Source: Myxococcales bacterium
Lineage (GTDB): Bacteria; Myxococcota_A; UBA9160; SZUA-336
DNA: 64,000 nucleotides
Reading direction: 5' to 3'
Assembly: GCA_013215565.1 (NCBI GenBank)
Contig: JABSQV010000016.1
Span: forward strand, 38,390 to 102,389
In this document: piece by piece, positions 24,065-32,966 of the stretch
How the letters are laid out: each line of letters begins with the position of its first letter
Numbering within the stretch: position 1 is the stretch's first letter
The notes under the pieces: generated by a model
Told to the model about the DNA's origin: nothing
The model's input: only the letters and a program-made list of their open reading frames with translations
The model's database searches: none
Position numbers and translations under genes: made by a program

Positions 24065-24536
24065 GCTGGTCGGGCGCCGGAACCTGGCCCGAATGCTGGC
24101 CCGCGAACGCCGACGCAAGCGCCGAATCGTGTTCACCAACGGATGCTTCGACGTACTTCACGTCGGCCACCTGCGCTCTCTCGAAGAGGCCCGGACACTC
24201 GGAGACCGGCTCGTGGTCGGCGTGAACCGCGACCGCCGCGTACGAGAACTCAAGGGGCCGGGTCGCCCGCTGGTCGGTGAAGCTCAGCGCGCCGAACTGA
24301 TCGCGGGTCTCGGCTGCGTCGACTGGGTGGTCCTGTTCGGAGAAGCGACGCCCGCGGCCCTGATCCGTGCACTGAGGCCCGACGTCGTGTGCAAGGGCGG
24401 CGAGTACCGCGACGCTGCTGCGCCGGAACGCGAGTTGATCGAGTCGCTCGGGGGTCGCTTCGTCCTACTCCGGCAGATTCCGGCGGTCCGCTCCTCGCGG
24501 CTGATCGAACGCGCCCGCCGTTCGCGCCCGCGCTAG
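24042..24536 (+). CDS. hldE: D-glycero-beta-D-manno-heptose 1-phosphate adenylyltransferase
   Basis: Makes ADP-heptose for the lipopolysaccharide core. The 164-residue protein corresponds to the second domain of HldE only; the sugar kinase domain is absent. The nucleotidyltransferase signature is FTNGCFDVLHVGHLRSL and the family pattern continues with VGVNRDRRVRELKGPGRP and VCKGGEY. The ATG at 24042 has AGGAGG at 24033. It overlaps the AsmA-like gene by 23 nt and converges with mobA with a 4-nt overlap. The matching kinase must be elsewhere if the pathway is complete. Confidence 0.88.
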   Translation: MQANARSKLVGRRNLARMLARERRRKRRIVFTNGCFDVLHVGHLRSLEEARTLGDRLVVGVNRDRRVRELKGPGRPLVGEAQRAELIAGLGCVDWVVLFGEATPAALIRALRPDVVCKGGEYRDAAAPERELIESLGGRFVLLRQIPAVRSSRLIERARRSRPR

Positions 24537-25117
24537 GCGGGCGCGAGTTCCCGCGGCAAGTTTACGTTCCGGAAGGAGCGGAGTTCCGGATCGGCCCGGC
24601 GCAGATCCTCCTCCGAGACGAGCAGCGTATCGGAGGCTGCGAGCAGGCCGCGGAGCGAAAGCTGCTCCGATTCGATGCGGCGCTCGATCTCGGGCAACAG
24701 TCGCGGCCGGTAGATGGTCAGCAGGGGTTCGGGCCCGTTCGGTCCCGCCGCAGCGACGATGTCCGCGCCGCCCGCCGCGGGGACCAGCCCCAGCAGCAGC
24801 AGCAATACGCGCGGCTCGATCTCGGGAAGATCGCAAGCAGCGACCAGTACCGCGGGCGCCTCACAGGCAGCGAGCGCCGCGTGCACGCCGACCAGGGCCG
24901 CCCGCGCTGGGTAGCGATCCTCAACTGCCTCGAGGCCCGGCGGTGGCGCCATTCCGGGGCGAACCACCGCCCGGACCCGCGCGATACAGGTCCGGAGAGA
25001 CGCCGCTACGCGCTGCGCCATCGGCACTCCGTCCCACTCGAGCGAAGCCTTCTCGCGCCCCATGCGCGATGACGCGCCTCCGACGAGGACCGCGCCCTCG
25101 ACGTGCGCGAGCCTCAA
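24533..25117 (-). CDS. mobA: Molybdenum cofactor guanylyltransferase
   Basis: A 194-residue enzyme that attaches GMP to molybdenum cofactor. It opens with the nucleotidyltransferase motif VLVGGASSRMGREKASLEWDG and has LVAACDLPEI as the metal-binding aspartate segment. The start is TTG at 25117, forming a TTGA overlap with the moeA stop, so translation is coupled to moeA. Residues PGMAPPPGLEAVEDRYPARAALVGVHAAL fit the family loop that precedes the active site. Confidence 0.88.
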   Translation of the reverse strand: MRLAHVEGAVLVGGASSRMGREKASLEWDGVPMAQRVAASLRTCIARVRAVVRPGMAPPPGLEAVEDRYPARAALVGVHAALAACEAPAVLVAACDLPEIEPRVLLLLLGLVPAAGGADIVAAAGPNGPEPLLTIYRPRLLPEIERRIESEQLSLRGLLAASDTLLVSEEDLRRADPELRSFRNVNLPRELAPA

Positions 25118-26400
25118 AACCCCGGCTCCGCCTGGAGATCGTCGCGCCCGAGCAACTGCACGCGGACCTCGCTCCCGGCCGGAAGCTGCGTCGTTCCAGC
25201 CTCGACGATCGCGAGTCCGTCGGCCCGCACCATCGAGAGCAACACGCCCGAACTCTGGTCTCCCGCGAGCCGCGCATCGAGCGCTCCCGAGCGGCGCTCG
25301 AGCGTGACCCGAACCAGATGCAGGCGGCCCAACGGCTTGCTGTAGGCGTCCAGAAGCACGGCCGCTTCGACAGGCCGATAGATCCGACGGTGGTGCATCA
25401 TGCGCAGCAGCGCGGGCCGCACGAACTGCTCGAAGCTAACGAGCGTCGAGACCGGGTTTCCCGGCAGCCCGAACACCGGGCGATTGTCCAGCGTGCAGAA
25501 CGCCAGCGGCGCGCCCGGCTTCATCTGAACGCGCCAGAGCCGCAATCTGCCCCCCATTTCGGAGAGCACGCGCTTGACGTAGTCCCGGTCGCCGACCGAC
25601 ACCCCCCCGCTCGACACCACCGCATCACAGCGAAGCGCTTCGCGGAACCGGGCCTCGATCTCGTCCGGCCGGTCCGGCGCGATCCCCAAATAGACGGGAA
25701 CCGCCCCGATCTCGGAGACGGCGGCGCAGAGCGCGTAGGAGTTGGAACTCGCGATCCTCCCGTCATCGGTGAGTTGATCCGGCTCGACGATCTCGTCTCC
25801 GGTCGCCAGAATCGCGACGCGGGGCCGGGCTGCGACCCGCACCTGCGTACGCCCGATCGCGGCCAGCATTCCCACCGCGGCCGGCCCGAGCCGCGTACCC
25901 GGCCCGCCGATCAGGGTCCCCGGCATTACGTCGGCCCCTGCGCGGCGGATGTTCTCGCCCGGGCGTACGCTCGCGAGGACCCGCACCGAGCCTCGAGGCG
26001 CGTCTCCGGATGAGGGCGCTTCCTCGGTGGCCTCGACCATCACCACGGCGTCGGCGCCCTGGGGAATTGCCGCGCCGGTCATGATCCGGGCCGCCTCTCC
26101 CGGACCGAGCTTCCGGTGCGTTGCCCGCCCGGCCGGCAGTTCCTCGACCACCCGGAGCGTGGCCGGCAGCCGGCCCAGATCCTGCGCCCGCACCGCGAAC
26201 CCGTCCATGCCAGAGTTGTCGCGCGGCGGAATCAGCCGGTCCGAGCGCAGCTCTTCGGCCAGCACGCGACCTCGGGCCAGCTCGATCCCGACCCCCTCGG
26301 ACCCCAGGGGGGAGAGCGAATCTAGAATGATTTCGCGCGCTTCGGCGATCGTGACGCGCGTACGCTGAATCCCGGCGGGAGGATCCGCGAACGTTCCCAT
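25114..26400 (-). CDS. moeA: Molybdopterin molybdenumtransferase
   Basis: Inserts molybdate into adenylated molybdopterin. The 428-residue protein has the full domain set: the N-terminal DNSGMDGFAVRAQD motif, IMTGAAIPQGADAVVMVE, the MPT-binding ATGDEIV and SVGDRDYVKRVL segments, and a C-terminal beta-barrel with LPGNPVSTLVSFEQFVRP. GGAGG precedes the ATG at 26400. moeA and mobA are an overlapping pair, suggesting that the organism makes the guanylylated cofactor. Confidence 0.93.
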   Translation of the reverse strand: MGTFADPPAGIQRTRVTIAEAREIILDSLSPLGSEGVGIELARGRVLAEELRSDRLIPPRDNSGMDGFAVRAQDLGRLPATLRVVEELPAGRATHRKLGPGEAARIMTGAAIPQGADAVVMVEATEEAPSSGDAPRGSVRVLASVRPGENIRRAGADVMPGTLIGGPGTRLGPAAVGMLAAIGRTQVRVAARPRVAILATGDEIVEPDQLTDDGRIASSNSYALCAAVSEIGAVPVYLGIAPDRPDEIEARFREALRCDAVVSSGGVSVGDRDYVKRVLSEMGGRLRLWRVQMKPGAPLAFCTLDNRPVFGLPGNPVSTLVSFEQFVRPALLRMMHHRRIYRPVEAAVLLDAYSKPLGRLHLVRVTLERRSGALDARLAGDQSSGVLLSMVRADGLAIVEAGTTQLPAGSEVRVQLLGRDDLQAEPGF

Positions 26401-26421
26401 TGCGCCTCCACTAGGGTACTC

Positions 26422-26438
26422 TGCCTAAATCCTAGGCA
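26422..26438. promoter_or_regulatory. Inverted repeat in the moeA / sensor-kinase divergent region
   Basis: TGCCTA-AATCC-TAGGCA is a perfect 6-5-6 inverted repeat at 26422-26438, 22 nt from the moeA start and about 76 nt from the kinase start. It is the only AT-tilted palindrome in the divergent region and may be an operator for either unit. No matching regulator is identified. Confidence 0.35.
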
Positions 26439-26513
26439 ATCAGGTCGGCTCCGGTCTGGATCCGGTTGCGCGCTCTCTGCGCATGATAGGCGGAGAGCGG
26501 CCAGGAGTGCGAA

Positions 26514-27629
26514 TTGAACGACCCCCCCGACCGAAGGGACCTCGTCCTGGACTCGATCCGCATCGGCATCGTCGAGGTGGATCGCTCGGGGCGCGTGGCC
26601 GGCCAGAACGCGGAGGCGAGCCGCCTGCTCGGCGTCTCGTCCGACCAGACCGCGGGCCGGAGCCTGTCAGAGATCCTCGGGGCCGGCCACCCGGCGGCCG
26701 CGCTCCTCGAACGCGTCAGCGCCAGCGGGGAAGAGGTATTCGCCCATGACTCCCGGATGCCGGCACAGCTCGCGGCGCCGGCACGCACCGTAGACCTCGC
26801 GGCCGCCCCGATCGGGGCCGTGCCGGGGGAGGAGGACGCGGCGGGCGCGGTGCTCACGCTGTGTGACCGGACCATCGGCCGCGAACTCGAGTCGCTGGTC
26901 ACGCAGCGAACCCGGAGCCAGATCTTCGAGCACCTCGCCGCCGGCCTCGCCCACGAGGTACGGAACCCGCTCGCTGGGATTCGCGGCGCCGCAGAACTGC
27001 TGCTCGGAAAGCTCGACGACCCCGCGCTGATGCGCCTGCCCGAACTGATTCGCAGCGAGACCGATCGGATCCGCCGCTTGCTCGACGACCTCGGCCAGAT
27101 CACGCGGGGCGCGGAGCTTTCGCTTCGCGAGACTAACCTCCACCGGATCCTGGACGACCTGCTCGAGCTTCACACGGGCACAGCCGGCGCAACCGCAATC
27201 CGTGTCGTCCGGGAGTACGACCCGAGCATTCCCGAACTCTCGGCAGACCCCGACCGCCTCACGCAGGTCTTCCTGAACCTGATCCGAAACGCCGTGCAGG
27301 CGCTGGAGGACAAGGGAAGTCTCACGATCCGGACCCGCGTCGGATCGGAGTTTCACATGGCCTCGCGCGAGGGACGTCCGTCGATGTCGCTGCTCGTCGA
27401 CATCGAGGACTCCGGATCCGGAATTGACGAACGCGACCTACCCCACATCTTCACGCCCTTCTTCACCCGCCGGCTCGGGGGCAGCGGGCTCGGTCTCGCA
27501 ATCGCCCAACACTGGACGGTGCAACACGACGGACGAATCCAGGTCGAGAGCGAGCCCGGCCGCGGCACCCGAATGCGCGTCCACCTTCCACTGAGGCCCT
27601 GGCGCCGGGATTCGGCCAGCCAGAGATGA
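26514..27629 (+). CDS. NtrB-like sensor histidine kinase
   Basis: A 371-residue soluble kinase from a TTG at 26514 (preceded by AGGAG). A PAS domain fills residues 1-120, and the phosphoacceptor is His147 in HLAAGLAHEVRNPLAGIRGAAELL, the GlnL/NtrB form. The catalytic domain shows NLIRNAVQAL, EDSGSGIDERDLPHIFTPFF and GSGLGLAIAQHW. There is no membrane segment, so it senses a cytoplasmic signal. Its stop overlaps the sigma-54 regulator as ATGA. It resembles NtrB, but no glnA or glnB is in the window, so nitrogen control is not shown. Confidence 0.9.
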   Translation: MNDPPDRRDLVLDSIRIGIVEVDRSGRVAGQNAEASRLLGVSSDQTAGRSLSEILGAGHPAAALLERVSASGEEVFAHDSRMPAQLAAPARTVDLAAAPIGAVPGEEDAAGAVLTLCDRTIGRELESLVTQRTRSQIFEHLAAGLAHEVRNPLAGIRGAAELLLGKLDDPALMRLPELIRSETDRIRRLLDDLGQITRGAELSLRETNLHRILDDLLELHTGTAGATAIRVVREYDPSIPELSADPDRLTQVFLNLIRNAVQALEDKGSLTIRTRVGSEFHMASREGRPSMSLLVDIEDSGSGIDERDLPHIFTPFFTRRLGGSGLGLAIAQHWTVQHDGRIQVESEPGRGTRMRVHLPLRPWRRDSASQR

Positions 27630-29068
27630 AGCGTATCCTCATCGCTGACGACGAACCGTCGGTTCGCTTTGTGCTGCGCGAAGTCCTCGAAGGGGCCGGC
27701 TACTCCGTGGAAGAGGCCGAGGACGGCGCGGCCGCGCGCGCGAAGCTCGAGGCCGGGGACTACGAACTGGCCTTCTTCGACATCCTCATGCCCAAGGCGA
27801 GCGGACTGGAACTTCTCGAGGAGCTCAATCAGCGCGGCGAGGACGCGCCCATCGTCGTAATCATGACCGCACAGAACAGCTTCGACAACGCGATCGAGGC
27901 CATGAAGCGAGGTGCCTTCGACTACCTGACGAAGCCCTTCGACCTACGTCAGATCGAGGCCGTCGTCGAGAAGGCGCTCCGGCTCCGCGAACTGCGAGGC
28001 CAGTTGCAGTCACTACGGAAGCGACTGGACGACCCGGGTGTTGCGCACGGAGTCATGCTCGGATCGAGCCCGGGAACCGTCGAGACCTTCAAGGCGATCG
28101 GGCGTGTCTCCAACAGCGATGTCGATGTGCTTCTCCGCGGCGAGAGTGGGACCGGCAAGGAGTTGGTCGCACGGACGATCCACCATCACAGCCGCCGGAA
28201 CGAGGGCCCGTTCGTCGCGGTCAACATGTCGGCGATCCCGTCGGAGCTGATCGAGGCGGAACTCTTCGGCCACGAGCGAGGGGCCTTCACGGGCGCGGTC
28301 GAGGCACAGCCGGGCCGCTTCCGCGACGCGGCCGGGGGTACGCTGCTTCTCGACGAGATCGGAGACCTGCCCCTCGCGCTCCAGGCGAAGTTGCTGCGCG
28401 TGCTGCAGGAACGCGAGGTGACGCCGGTCGGCGGACGGCACGCAATCCCGATCGACGTGCGAATCCTGGCTGCTACCCACCGGGACCTGGAGCGTAGAGT
28501 CCAAGAAGGCTCGTTCCGCCAGGACCTCTACTTCCGGCTCAACGTGGTGCCAATCCGGATCGCACCGTTGCGCGAACGTCGCGAGGACATACCGGAGCTC
28601 GTCGAGCACTTCGTCGAGAGATTCGGGCGCGAGCTCGGGGTGAGGACGCGCTGGCCGACCCCGGCTGCGATCGAGTACCTGTGCACACAACCCTGGCCCG
28701 GAAACGTGCGTGAACTCCAGAACGTGATCAAGCGAGCGCTCGTGCTCGCGTCGGGTGACGTCATCGATACGGACGAGGTCCGGGCCGCCCTGGATCCGGC
28801 GGCGGTCTCGGGGCCCTCTCCCTGGACCGAAGCGATGCGGCGCGAGGCCGCTGGCATGCTCGAGTCGCCGGATCGCGCACCCGAGCAAGGCATCTACTGG
28901 AGCTTCGTCGCCCGGGTGGAGCAGGAGGTGATTCGCGAGGCCCTGAAGCAGTCGGGAGGTAACCAGATTCAGGCGGCACAGCGGCTGGGCATCAACCGCA
29001 ACACGCTGCGCAAGAAGATCGAGTTGCTCGGCCTCAAGGATGCCACCCTCCGGGATCCGAGTCCTTGA
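27626..29068 (+). CDS. NtrC-family sigma-54-dependent response regulator
   Basis: A 480-residue transcription activator. The receiver domain has phosphorylatable Asp52 (FFDILMPKASG) and TKPFD. The AAA+ domain has Walker A GESGTGKE (172-179) and the sigma-54 contact loop GAFTGA (219-224). The C-terminal Fis-type HTH is GNQIQAAQRLGINRNTLRKKIELL. The order and length match NtrC. It is translationally coupled to the kinase before it (ATGA) and to thiE after it (TTGA). No canonical -24/-12 site was found by eye in the window. Confidence 0.93.
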   Translation: MKRILIADDEPSVRFVLREVLEGAGYSVEEAEDGAAARAKLEAGDYELAFFDILMPKASGLELLEELNQRGEDAPIVVIMTAQNSFDNAIEAMKRGAFDYLTKPFDLRQIEAVVEKALRLRELRGQLQSLRKRLDDPGVAHGVMLGSSPGTVETFKAIGRVSNSDVDVLLRGESGTGKELVARTIHHHSRRNEGPFVAVNMSAIPSELIEAELFGHERGAFTGAVEAQPGRFRDAAGGTLLLDEIGDLPLALQAKLLRVLQEREVTPVGGRHAIPIDVRILAATHRDLERRVQEGSFRQDLYFRLNVVPIRIAPLRERREDIPELVEHFVERFGRELGVRTRWPTPAAIEYLCTQPWPGNVRELQNVIKRALVLASGDVIDTDEVRAALDPAAVSGPSPWTEAMRREAAGMLESPDRAPEQGIYWSFVARVEQEVIREALKQSGGNQIQAAQRLGINRNTLRKKIELLGLKDATLRDPSP

Positions 29069-29712
29069 CGGGCGGCCGGGGGCACCGCGTCCGCGGAATC
29101 TACGTGCTCGCGGACGACGATCCAGCCCGGCGCCACTCACCCCGCGCAACCCTCGAGGCCGCCCTCGAAGCCGGAGCCTCCACCGTCCAACTCCGCATCA
29201 AGCACGCGACCGATCGCGAGGCGCTCGAACTCTGCCGCTGGGCGGTCCGCAGGAGCGCGGCTTCGGGCACGGCCCTGGTCGTGAACGACCGCTTCGACCT
29301 CGCCGACCTGGCCGGCGCCCGCGGAGTTCACCTCGGAGACCAGGATCTGCCCCCGGAGCGGATTCCGGCGGCGCTGCGCGAGCGGCTTCTCGTCGGACTC
29401 TCCACGCATACCCTGGAACAGGTCCGCGCCAGCGCCGAGCGCCCGATCGACTACGTCGCCTTCGGTCCGGTCTTCGGCACCGGCTCGAAGCAGAGTCCCT
29501 GGACGCCGCGCGGGATCGATCTGCTGGCGGAAGCCGTCGAGCTCGCCGGACACCCGCTCGTCGCGATCGGGGGCATCACGCTTGGCAGCGTGAGGCAGGT
29601 GCGGGCGGCCGGCGCCGCCGCGGCGGCCGTGATCGCGGCGGTGGGTGATGCCCCGGACCCGGTCCGCGCGACCCGCGAACTGATCGAGGCCTTCGCGGAG
29701 GGCGCTGCATGA
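29065..29712 (+). CDS. thiE: Thiamine-phosphate synthase
   Basis: Joins the HMP pyrophosphate and thiazole phosphate halves of thiamine. The 215-residue TIM barrel has QLRIKHATDREALELC, VVNDRFDLADLAGARGVHLGDQDLP, GLSTHTLEQ, YVAFGPVFGTGSK and AIGGITLGSV, all diagnostic. The TTG start forms a TTGA overlap with the response-regulator stop. It is not preceded by a TPP riboswitch that I can see and has no other thi genes around it. The 3' end overlaps the transporter start as ATGA. Confidence 0.92.
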   Translation: MTGGRGHRVRGIYVLADDDPARRHSPRATLEAALEAGASTVQLRIKHATDREALELCRWAVRRSAASGTALVVNDRFDLADLAGARGVHLGDQDLPPERIPAALRERLLVGLSTHTLEQVRASAERPIDYVAFGPVFGTGSKQSPWTPRGIDLLAEAVELAGHPLVAIGGITLGSVRQVRAAGAAAAAVIAAVGDAPDPVRATRELIEAFAEGAA

Positions 29713-30962
29713 TGGAGCGCGGCATGGGCGTCATCGGGATCGCGGTACTGATCGCAATCGCCTGGCTCGCATCCACCAAGCGCCGCGCGATTCGCTGGCG
29801 CCCCGTCTGCGTGGCGCTCGCGCTACAGCTCGCGATTGCGGCCCTGGTCCTTCGGACCGAGGTCGGGGCGCGCTTCTTTCAGGCCGCGAACCAACTGGCC
29901 GTCGCCATGATCGGAGCGGCCGATCACGGCATCGAATTCGTGTTCGGCTCCTGGCCCTCCGAACTGCTCGGGCCCGGCGGAGAGCCGGTACAGCTCCCCT
30001 ACGTATTCGCAATTCGGGTGCTCCCGATCATCATCTTTCTCGGAAGCCTCTTCTCGATCCTCTATCACCTGGGCGTCGTTCAGCGCGTGGTCGACTGGCT
30101 CGCGCGGGGACTGCGCGCAGCCCTGCAGATCAGCGGCGCAGAATCGCTCGCCACGATCGCGAACGTGTTCGTCGGCATGAGCGAGGCGCCCTTGCTGATC
30201 CGGCCCTACGTCGCCGGAATGACGCGGAGTGAACTCTTCTGCGTGATGGTGGCCGGACTGGCGACCGTCGCGGGTTCGGTCCTGGTCGCCTATGTCGGCT
30301 TGCTCGGAACCGAGTTCGCCGGACACCTGATCGCGGCGAGCTTCATGTCGGCGCCCGGCGCGGTTGCGATGGCCAAGATCATGGTTCCCGAGGAGGGAAC
30401 TCCGGCAACGCTCGGGGGCGCGACGCAGCAGTTCGAGCAGGAGACGCGCAACGTCATCGACGCGGCTGCCCAGGGCGCATCACAGGGTCTGCAGTTGGCC
30501 CTGAACGTGGGCGCGATGCTGATCGCCTTCGTCGCCCTGGTCTACCTGCTCGATGGACTCCTACTCTGGGTGGGTGAGCTCGTAGGTCTGCAGGGCCTGA
30601 GCTTCGAACGACTGCTCGGAATCGCACTCGCCCCGGTCGCCTTTCTGCTCGGGGTCCCCTGGACCGACGCGCCGGCCGTCGGGAGCCTGCTCGGAATCAA
30701 GACAGTTCTGAACGAGTTTTTGGCCTACCAGCAGCTGTCGGCCCTGGTCGGCCAGGGACAGATCGGGCCGCGCTCAGCCGTGATCGCGAGCTACGCGCTC
30801 TGCGGCTTCGCGAACTTTGGGTCGCTCGCGATCTTGATCGGGGCCCTGGGCGGAATCGCCCCGTCCCGGCGGCACGACGTCGCACGCGACGGTCTGCGGG
30901 CGATCCTGGCAGGTTCCCTCGCGACCTTCGCAACCGGCGCCATCGCCGGGCTGATCCTCTGA
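29709..30962 (+). CDS. CNT-family nucleoside transporter
   Basis: A 417-residue inner-membrane permease of the concentrative nucleoside transporter (NupC) type, with about ten hydrophobic segments. Signature stretches are LPIIIFLGSLFSILYHLGVVQ, FVGMSEAPLLIRPYV, MTRSELFCVMVAGLATVAGSVL and SYALCGFANFGSLAI. It imports nucleosides with Na+ or H+. Its start overlaps thiE by 4 nt, so a kinase, regulator, biosynthetic enzyme and transporter are chained; whether this is functional or accidental crowding is unclear. Confidence 0.9.
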   Translation: MMERGMGVIGIAVLIAIAWLASTKRRAIRWRPVCVALALQLAIAALVLRTEVGARFFQAANQLAVAMIGAADHGIEFVFGSWPSELLGPGGEPVQLPYVFAIRVLPIIIFLGSLFSILYHLGVVQRVVDWLARGLRAALQISGAESLATIANVFVGMSEAPLLIRPYVAGMTRSELFCVMVAGLATVAGSVLVAYVGLLGTEFAGHLIAASFMSAPGAVAMAKIMVPEEGTPATLGGATQQFEQETRNVIDAAAQGASQGLQLALNVGAMLIAFVALVYLLDGLLLWVGELVGLQGLSFERLLGIALAPVAFLLGVPWTDAPAVGSLLGIKTVLNEFLAYQQLSALVGQGQIGPRSAVIASYALCGFANFGSLAILIGALGGIAPSRRHDVARDGLRAILAGSLATFATGAIAGLIL

Positions 30963-31022
30963 ACCCACGACGGTGCAGCGATGCCTGGAAAATGCCGACA
31001 GAGCGGATAGGATGGGACCACG

Positions 31023-32033
31023 ATGAGTGCAGAGAGCGGTCGACAATACGTAGTCGCGATCGTCGGAGCCACCGGCGCGGTCGGCGAGGTGCTACTGCGG
31101 GTGCTGGAGGAACGCCGCTTTCCGGTGGGAGAACTCCGGCCCCTCGCGAGCGAGCGATCGGTCGGAAAGAGCATCTCGTTCCGCGGCGAACGCGTCGTCG
31201 TCGCAGAGGCCCGGCCGGATGCGTTCGAGGGGGCGGACTTCGTTTTCTTCGCGGCGACGGGCACGCTCTCCCGCGAACTGGCCCCCGAAGTGGCCCGCCG
31301 CGGCGGCATCGCGATCGACAAGTCGAGCACCTGGCGACTCGACGAGAACGTCCCGCTGGTCGTGCCCGAGGTGAACGCAGCGGCACTCGCGAAGCACAGC
31401 GGAATCGTCGCCGTCCCGAACTGCACCACCATCCCACTGGTACTCGCGCTCGAACCGATTCGGCGCGCGGCGGGCCTGCGTAGCGTCGTCGTCACGACCC
31501 TTCAATCCGTAAGCGGCGCAGGCAAGCCCGGATTGGAAGAACTGGAGCGGCAACTCGAGGCGAGCGCCCGCGGCGAGACGCTCGCGCCCGAGACCTTCCT
31601 GGCCCCGATCGCCCACAACGCGGTCCCGGTCTGCGAGAGCTTCCGGGACGACGGCTACACGACCGAGGAGCGCAAGCTGCTGGACGAGAGCCGAAAGATC
31701 CTGGAAGCGCCCGAACTCGACGTCGCGATGACCTGCGTGCGCGTACCCGTCCCGGTCGGTCATTCCGAGTCGGTCCTGGTCGAAACGGAGCGGCCGCTCT
31801 CGCCCGATGAGGCCCGCGAGGCGTTGGCTTCCTTTCCCGGGATCTCGGTCCGCGATGACCCGTCTCGCAACCTGTTTCCGACCCCGGCCGACGCCGCGGG
31901 TCAGGATGACGTTTTCGTCGGCCGGATCCGGAGGGACTACGGGAGCCAGCGTCTCTGGCTCTGGATCGTCTGCGACAACCTGCGCAAGGGCGCGGCCACG
32001 AATGGCGTGCAGGTCGCCGAAGCGCTGCTCTAG
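31023..32033 (+). CDS. asd: Aspartate-semialdehyde dehydrogenase
   Basis: Reduces aspartyl phosphate to aspartate semialdehyde for lysine, threonine, methionine and diaminopimelate. The 336-residue protein has the NADP-binding VGATGAVGEVLLRVLEE start. The active cysteine is Cys134 in VPNCTTIPL, in the form of the USG-1/Gram-positive-like class rather than enteric Asd. VRVPVPVGHSE supplies the acid-base region. It begins 60 nt after the transporter and may continue that transcript. Confidence 0.93.
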   Translation: MSAESGRQYVVAIVGATGAVGEVLLRVLEERRFPVGELRPLASERSVGKSISFRGERVVVAEARPDAFEGADFVFFAATGTLSRELAPEVARRGGIAIDKSSTWRLDENVPLVVPEVNAAALAKHSGIVAVPNCTTIPLVLALEPIRRAAGLRSVVVTTLQSVSGAGKPGLEELERQLEASARGETLAPETFLAPIAHNAVPVCESFRDDGYTTEERKLLDESRKILEAPELDVAMTCVRVPVPVGHSESVLVETERPLSPDEAREALASFPGISVRDDPSRNLFPTPADAAGQDDVFVGRIRRDYGSQRLWLWIVCDNLRKGAATNGVQVAEALL

Positions 32034-32113
32034 GCCCCGCCGGGCGCACACCGCCCGAAAGACGCGTTAGACTCGCAAGCGACTGGCCTTCTCTGCTCCG
32101 GAGTATCCGCGAA

Positions 32114-32875
32114 ATGTCCCTCCGAATCCTGACCGCGTGCCTGCTCCTCTGTGCAGCGTCTTCGAACGCCGCCACCCCGACGGATGACGAAATCGTGGAC
32201 CAGATCTACCGACAGACTACGGAGTTCGAGGAGGCATTCGCGGGGGTCTACTTTCGCCAAAACGTAACAGTGCGTGAACTCGATCCCGACGACGGCGAAC
32301 TGAGGAAGACCAAGACAATGGTTCAGGACGTGTGGTCGTACGTGGGAGCGAAGCCCCGTGTCGAGATCCTGAGCTGTACGGTCGACGGCAAGCAGTCCGA
32401 GATCGAAGCTTGCAAGCCGAAGGATCGGGGCGGCGATCGGCCCTACCGCGTCTTTGGTCCGGACGGTCGCAAGCACTACCGGTTCGAACTCGAGGGACCC
32501 GAGGAACTGAACGGTATTTCCGTCTACCGGCTGCGCCCCATTCCGCTCGAGAGAACCTCGCGGCACCTCGACATCGAACTCTTCTACACCGTAGACGGCC
32601 TGAGGTTGGTCGCTTCCAACGGTACGATCGCCGACTACCCGATGGGCCTCAAGAAACTCGCTTTCGAGAACTGGTTCGACGAGTTGGACGGACACCCGGT
32701 CATGACCAAGAGCAAGCTAGACATGACCATCTACTTTCCGCTGCTGGTGAACTTGCGCGTCGTGAACGAGTCGACCGCGTCGGAGCAGCGCCTGATCGCA
32801 TCCGATGACCGGGAAGAGCCCGCCAATCCCGCGGTTTCCTCGGGCGGCGTCGATCAGGTTCCGAAATCCCGCTAG
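32114..32875 (+). CDS. Secreted LolA/LolB-like periplasmic protein
   Basis: A 253-residue protein with a signal peptide (residues 1-19, MSLRILTACLLLCAASSNA). The mature part is an alternating charged/beta sequence (VRELDPDDGELRKTKTMVQDVWSYVGAKPRVEILSC...HLDIELFYTVDGLRLVASNGT) compatible with the unclosed beta-barrel of outer-membrane lipoprotein-sorting proteins. Two cysteines in the first half could form a disulfide. I cannot name the family exactly. It lies alone between asd and a convergent thiolase. Confidence 0.62.
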   Translation: MSLRILTACLLLCAASSNAATPTDDEIVDQIYRQTTEFEEAFAGVYFRQNVTVRELDPDDGELRKTKTMVQDVWSYVGAKPRVEILSCTVDGKQSEIEACKPKDRGGDRPYRVFGPDGRKHYRFELEGPEELNGISVYRLRPIPLERTSRHLDIELFYTVDGLRLVASNGTIADYPMGLKKLAFENWFDELDGHPVMTKSKLDMTIYFPLLVNLRVVNESTASEQRLIASDDREEPANPAVSSGGVDQVPKSR

Positions 32876-32966
32876 AGCCGATGACGGACGAGCCGAACCC
32901 CCGCGACGGTGGCGGCGTCGCCAGGATTTCCCGCACCGCGAGCGTTGGCAGCCAGCGTTCGATTCG

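Noticed and set aside
28900..29064. TPP riboswitch in front of thiE
   Set aside because: thiE starts inside the end of the response-regulator gene; no thi-box sequence seen.
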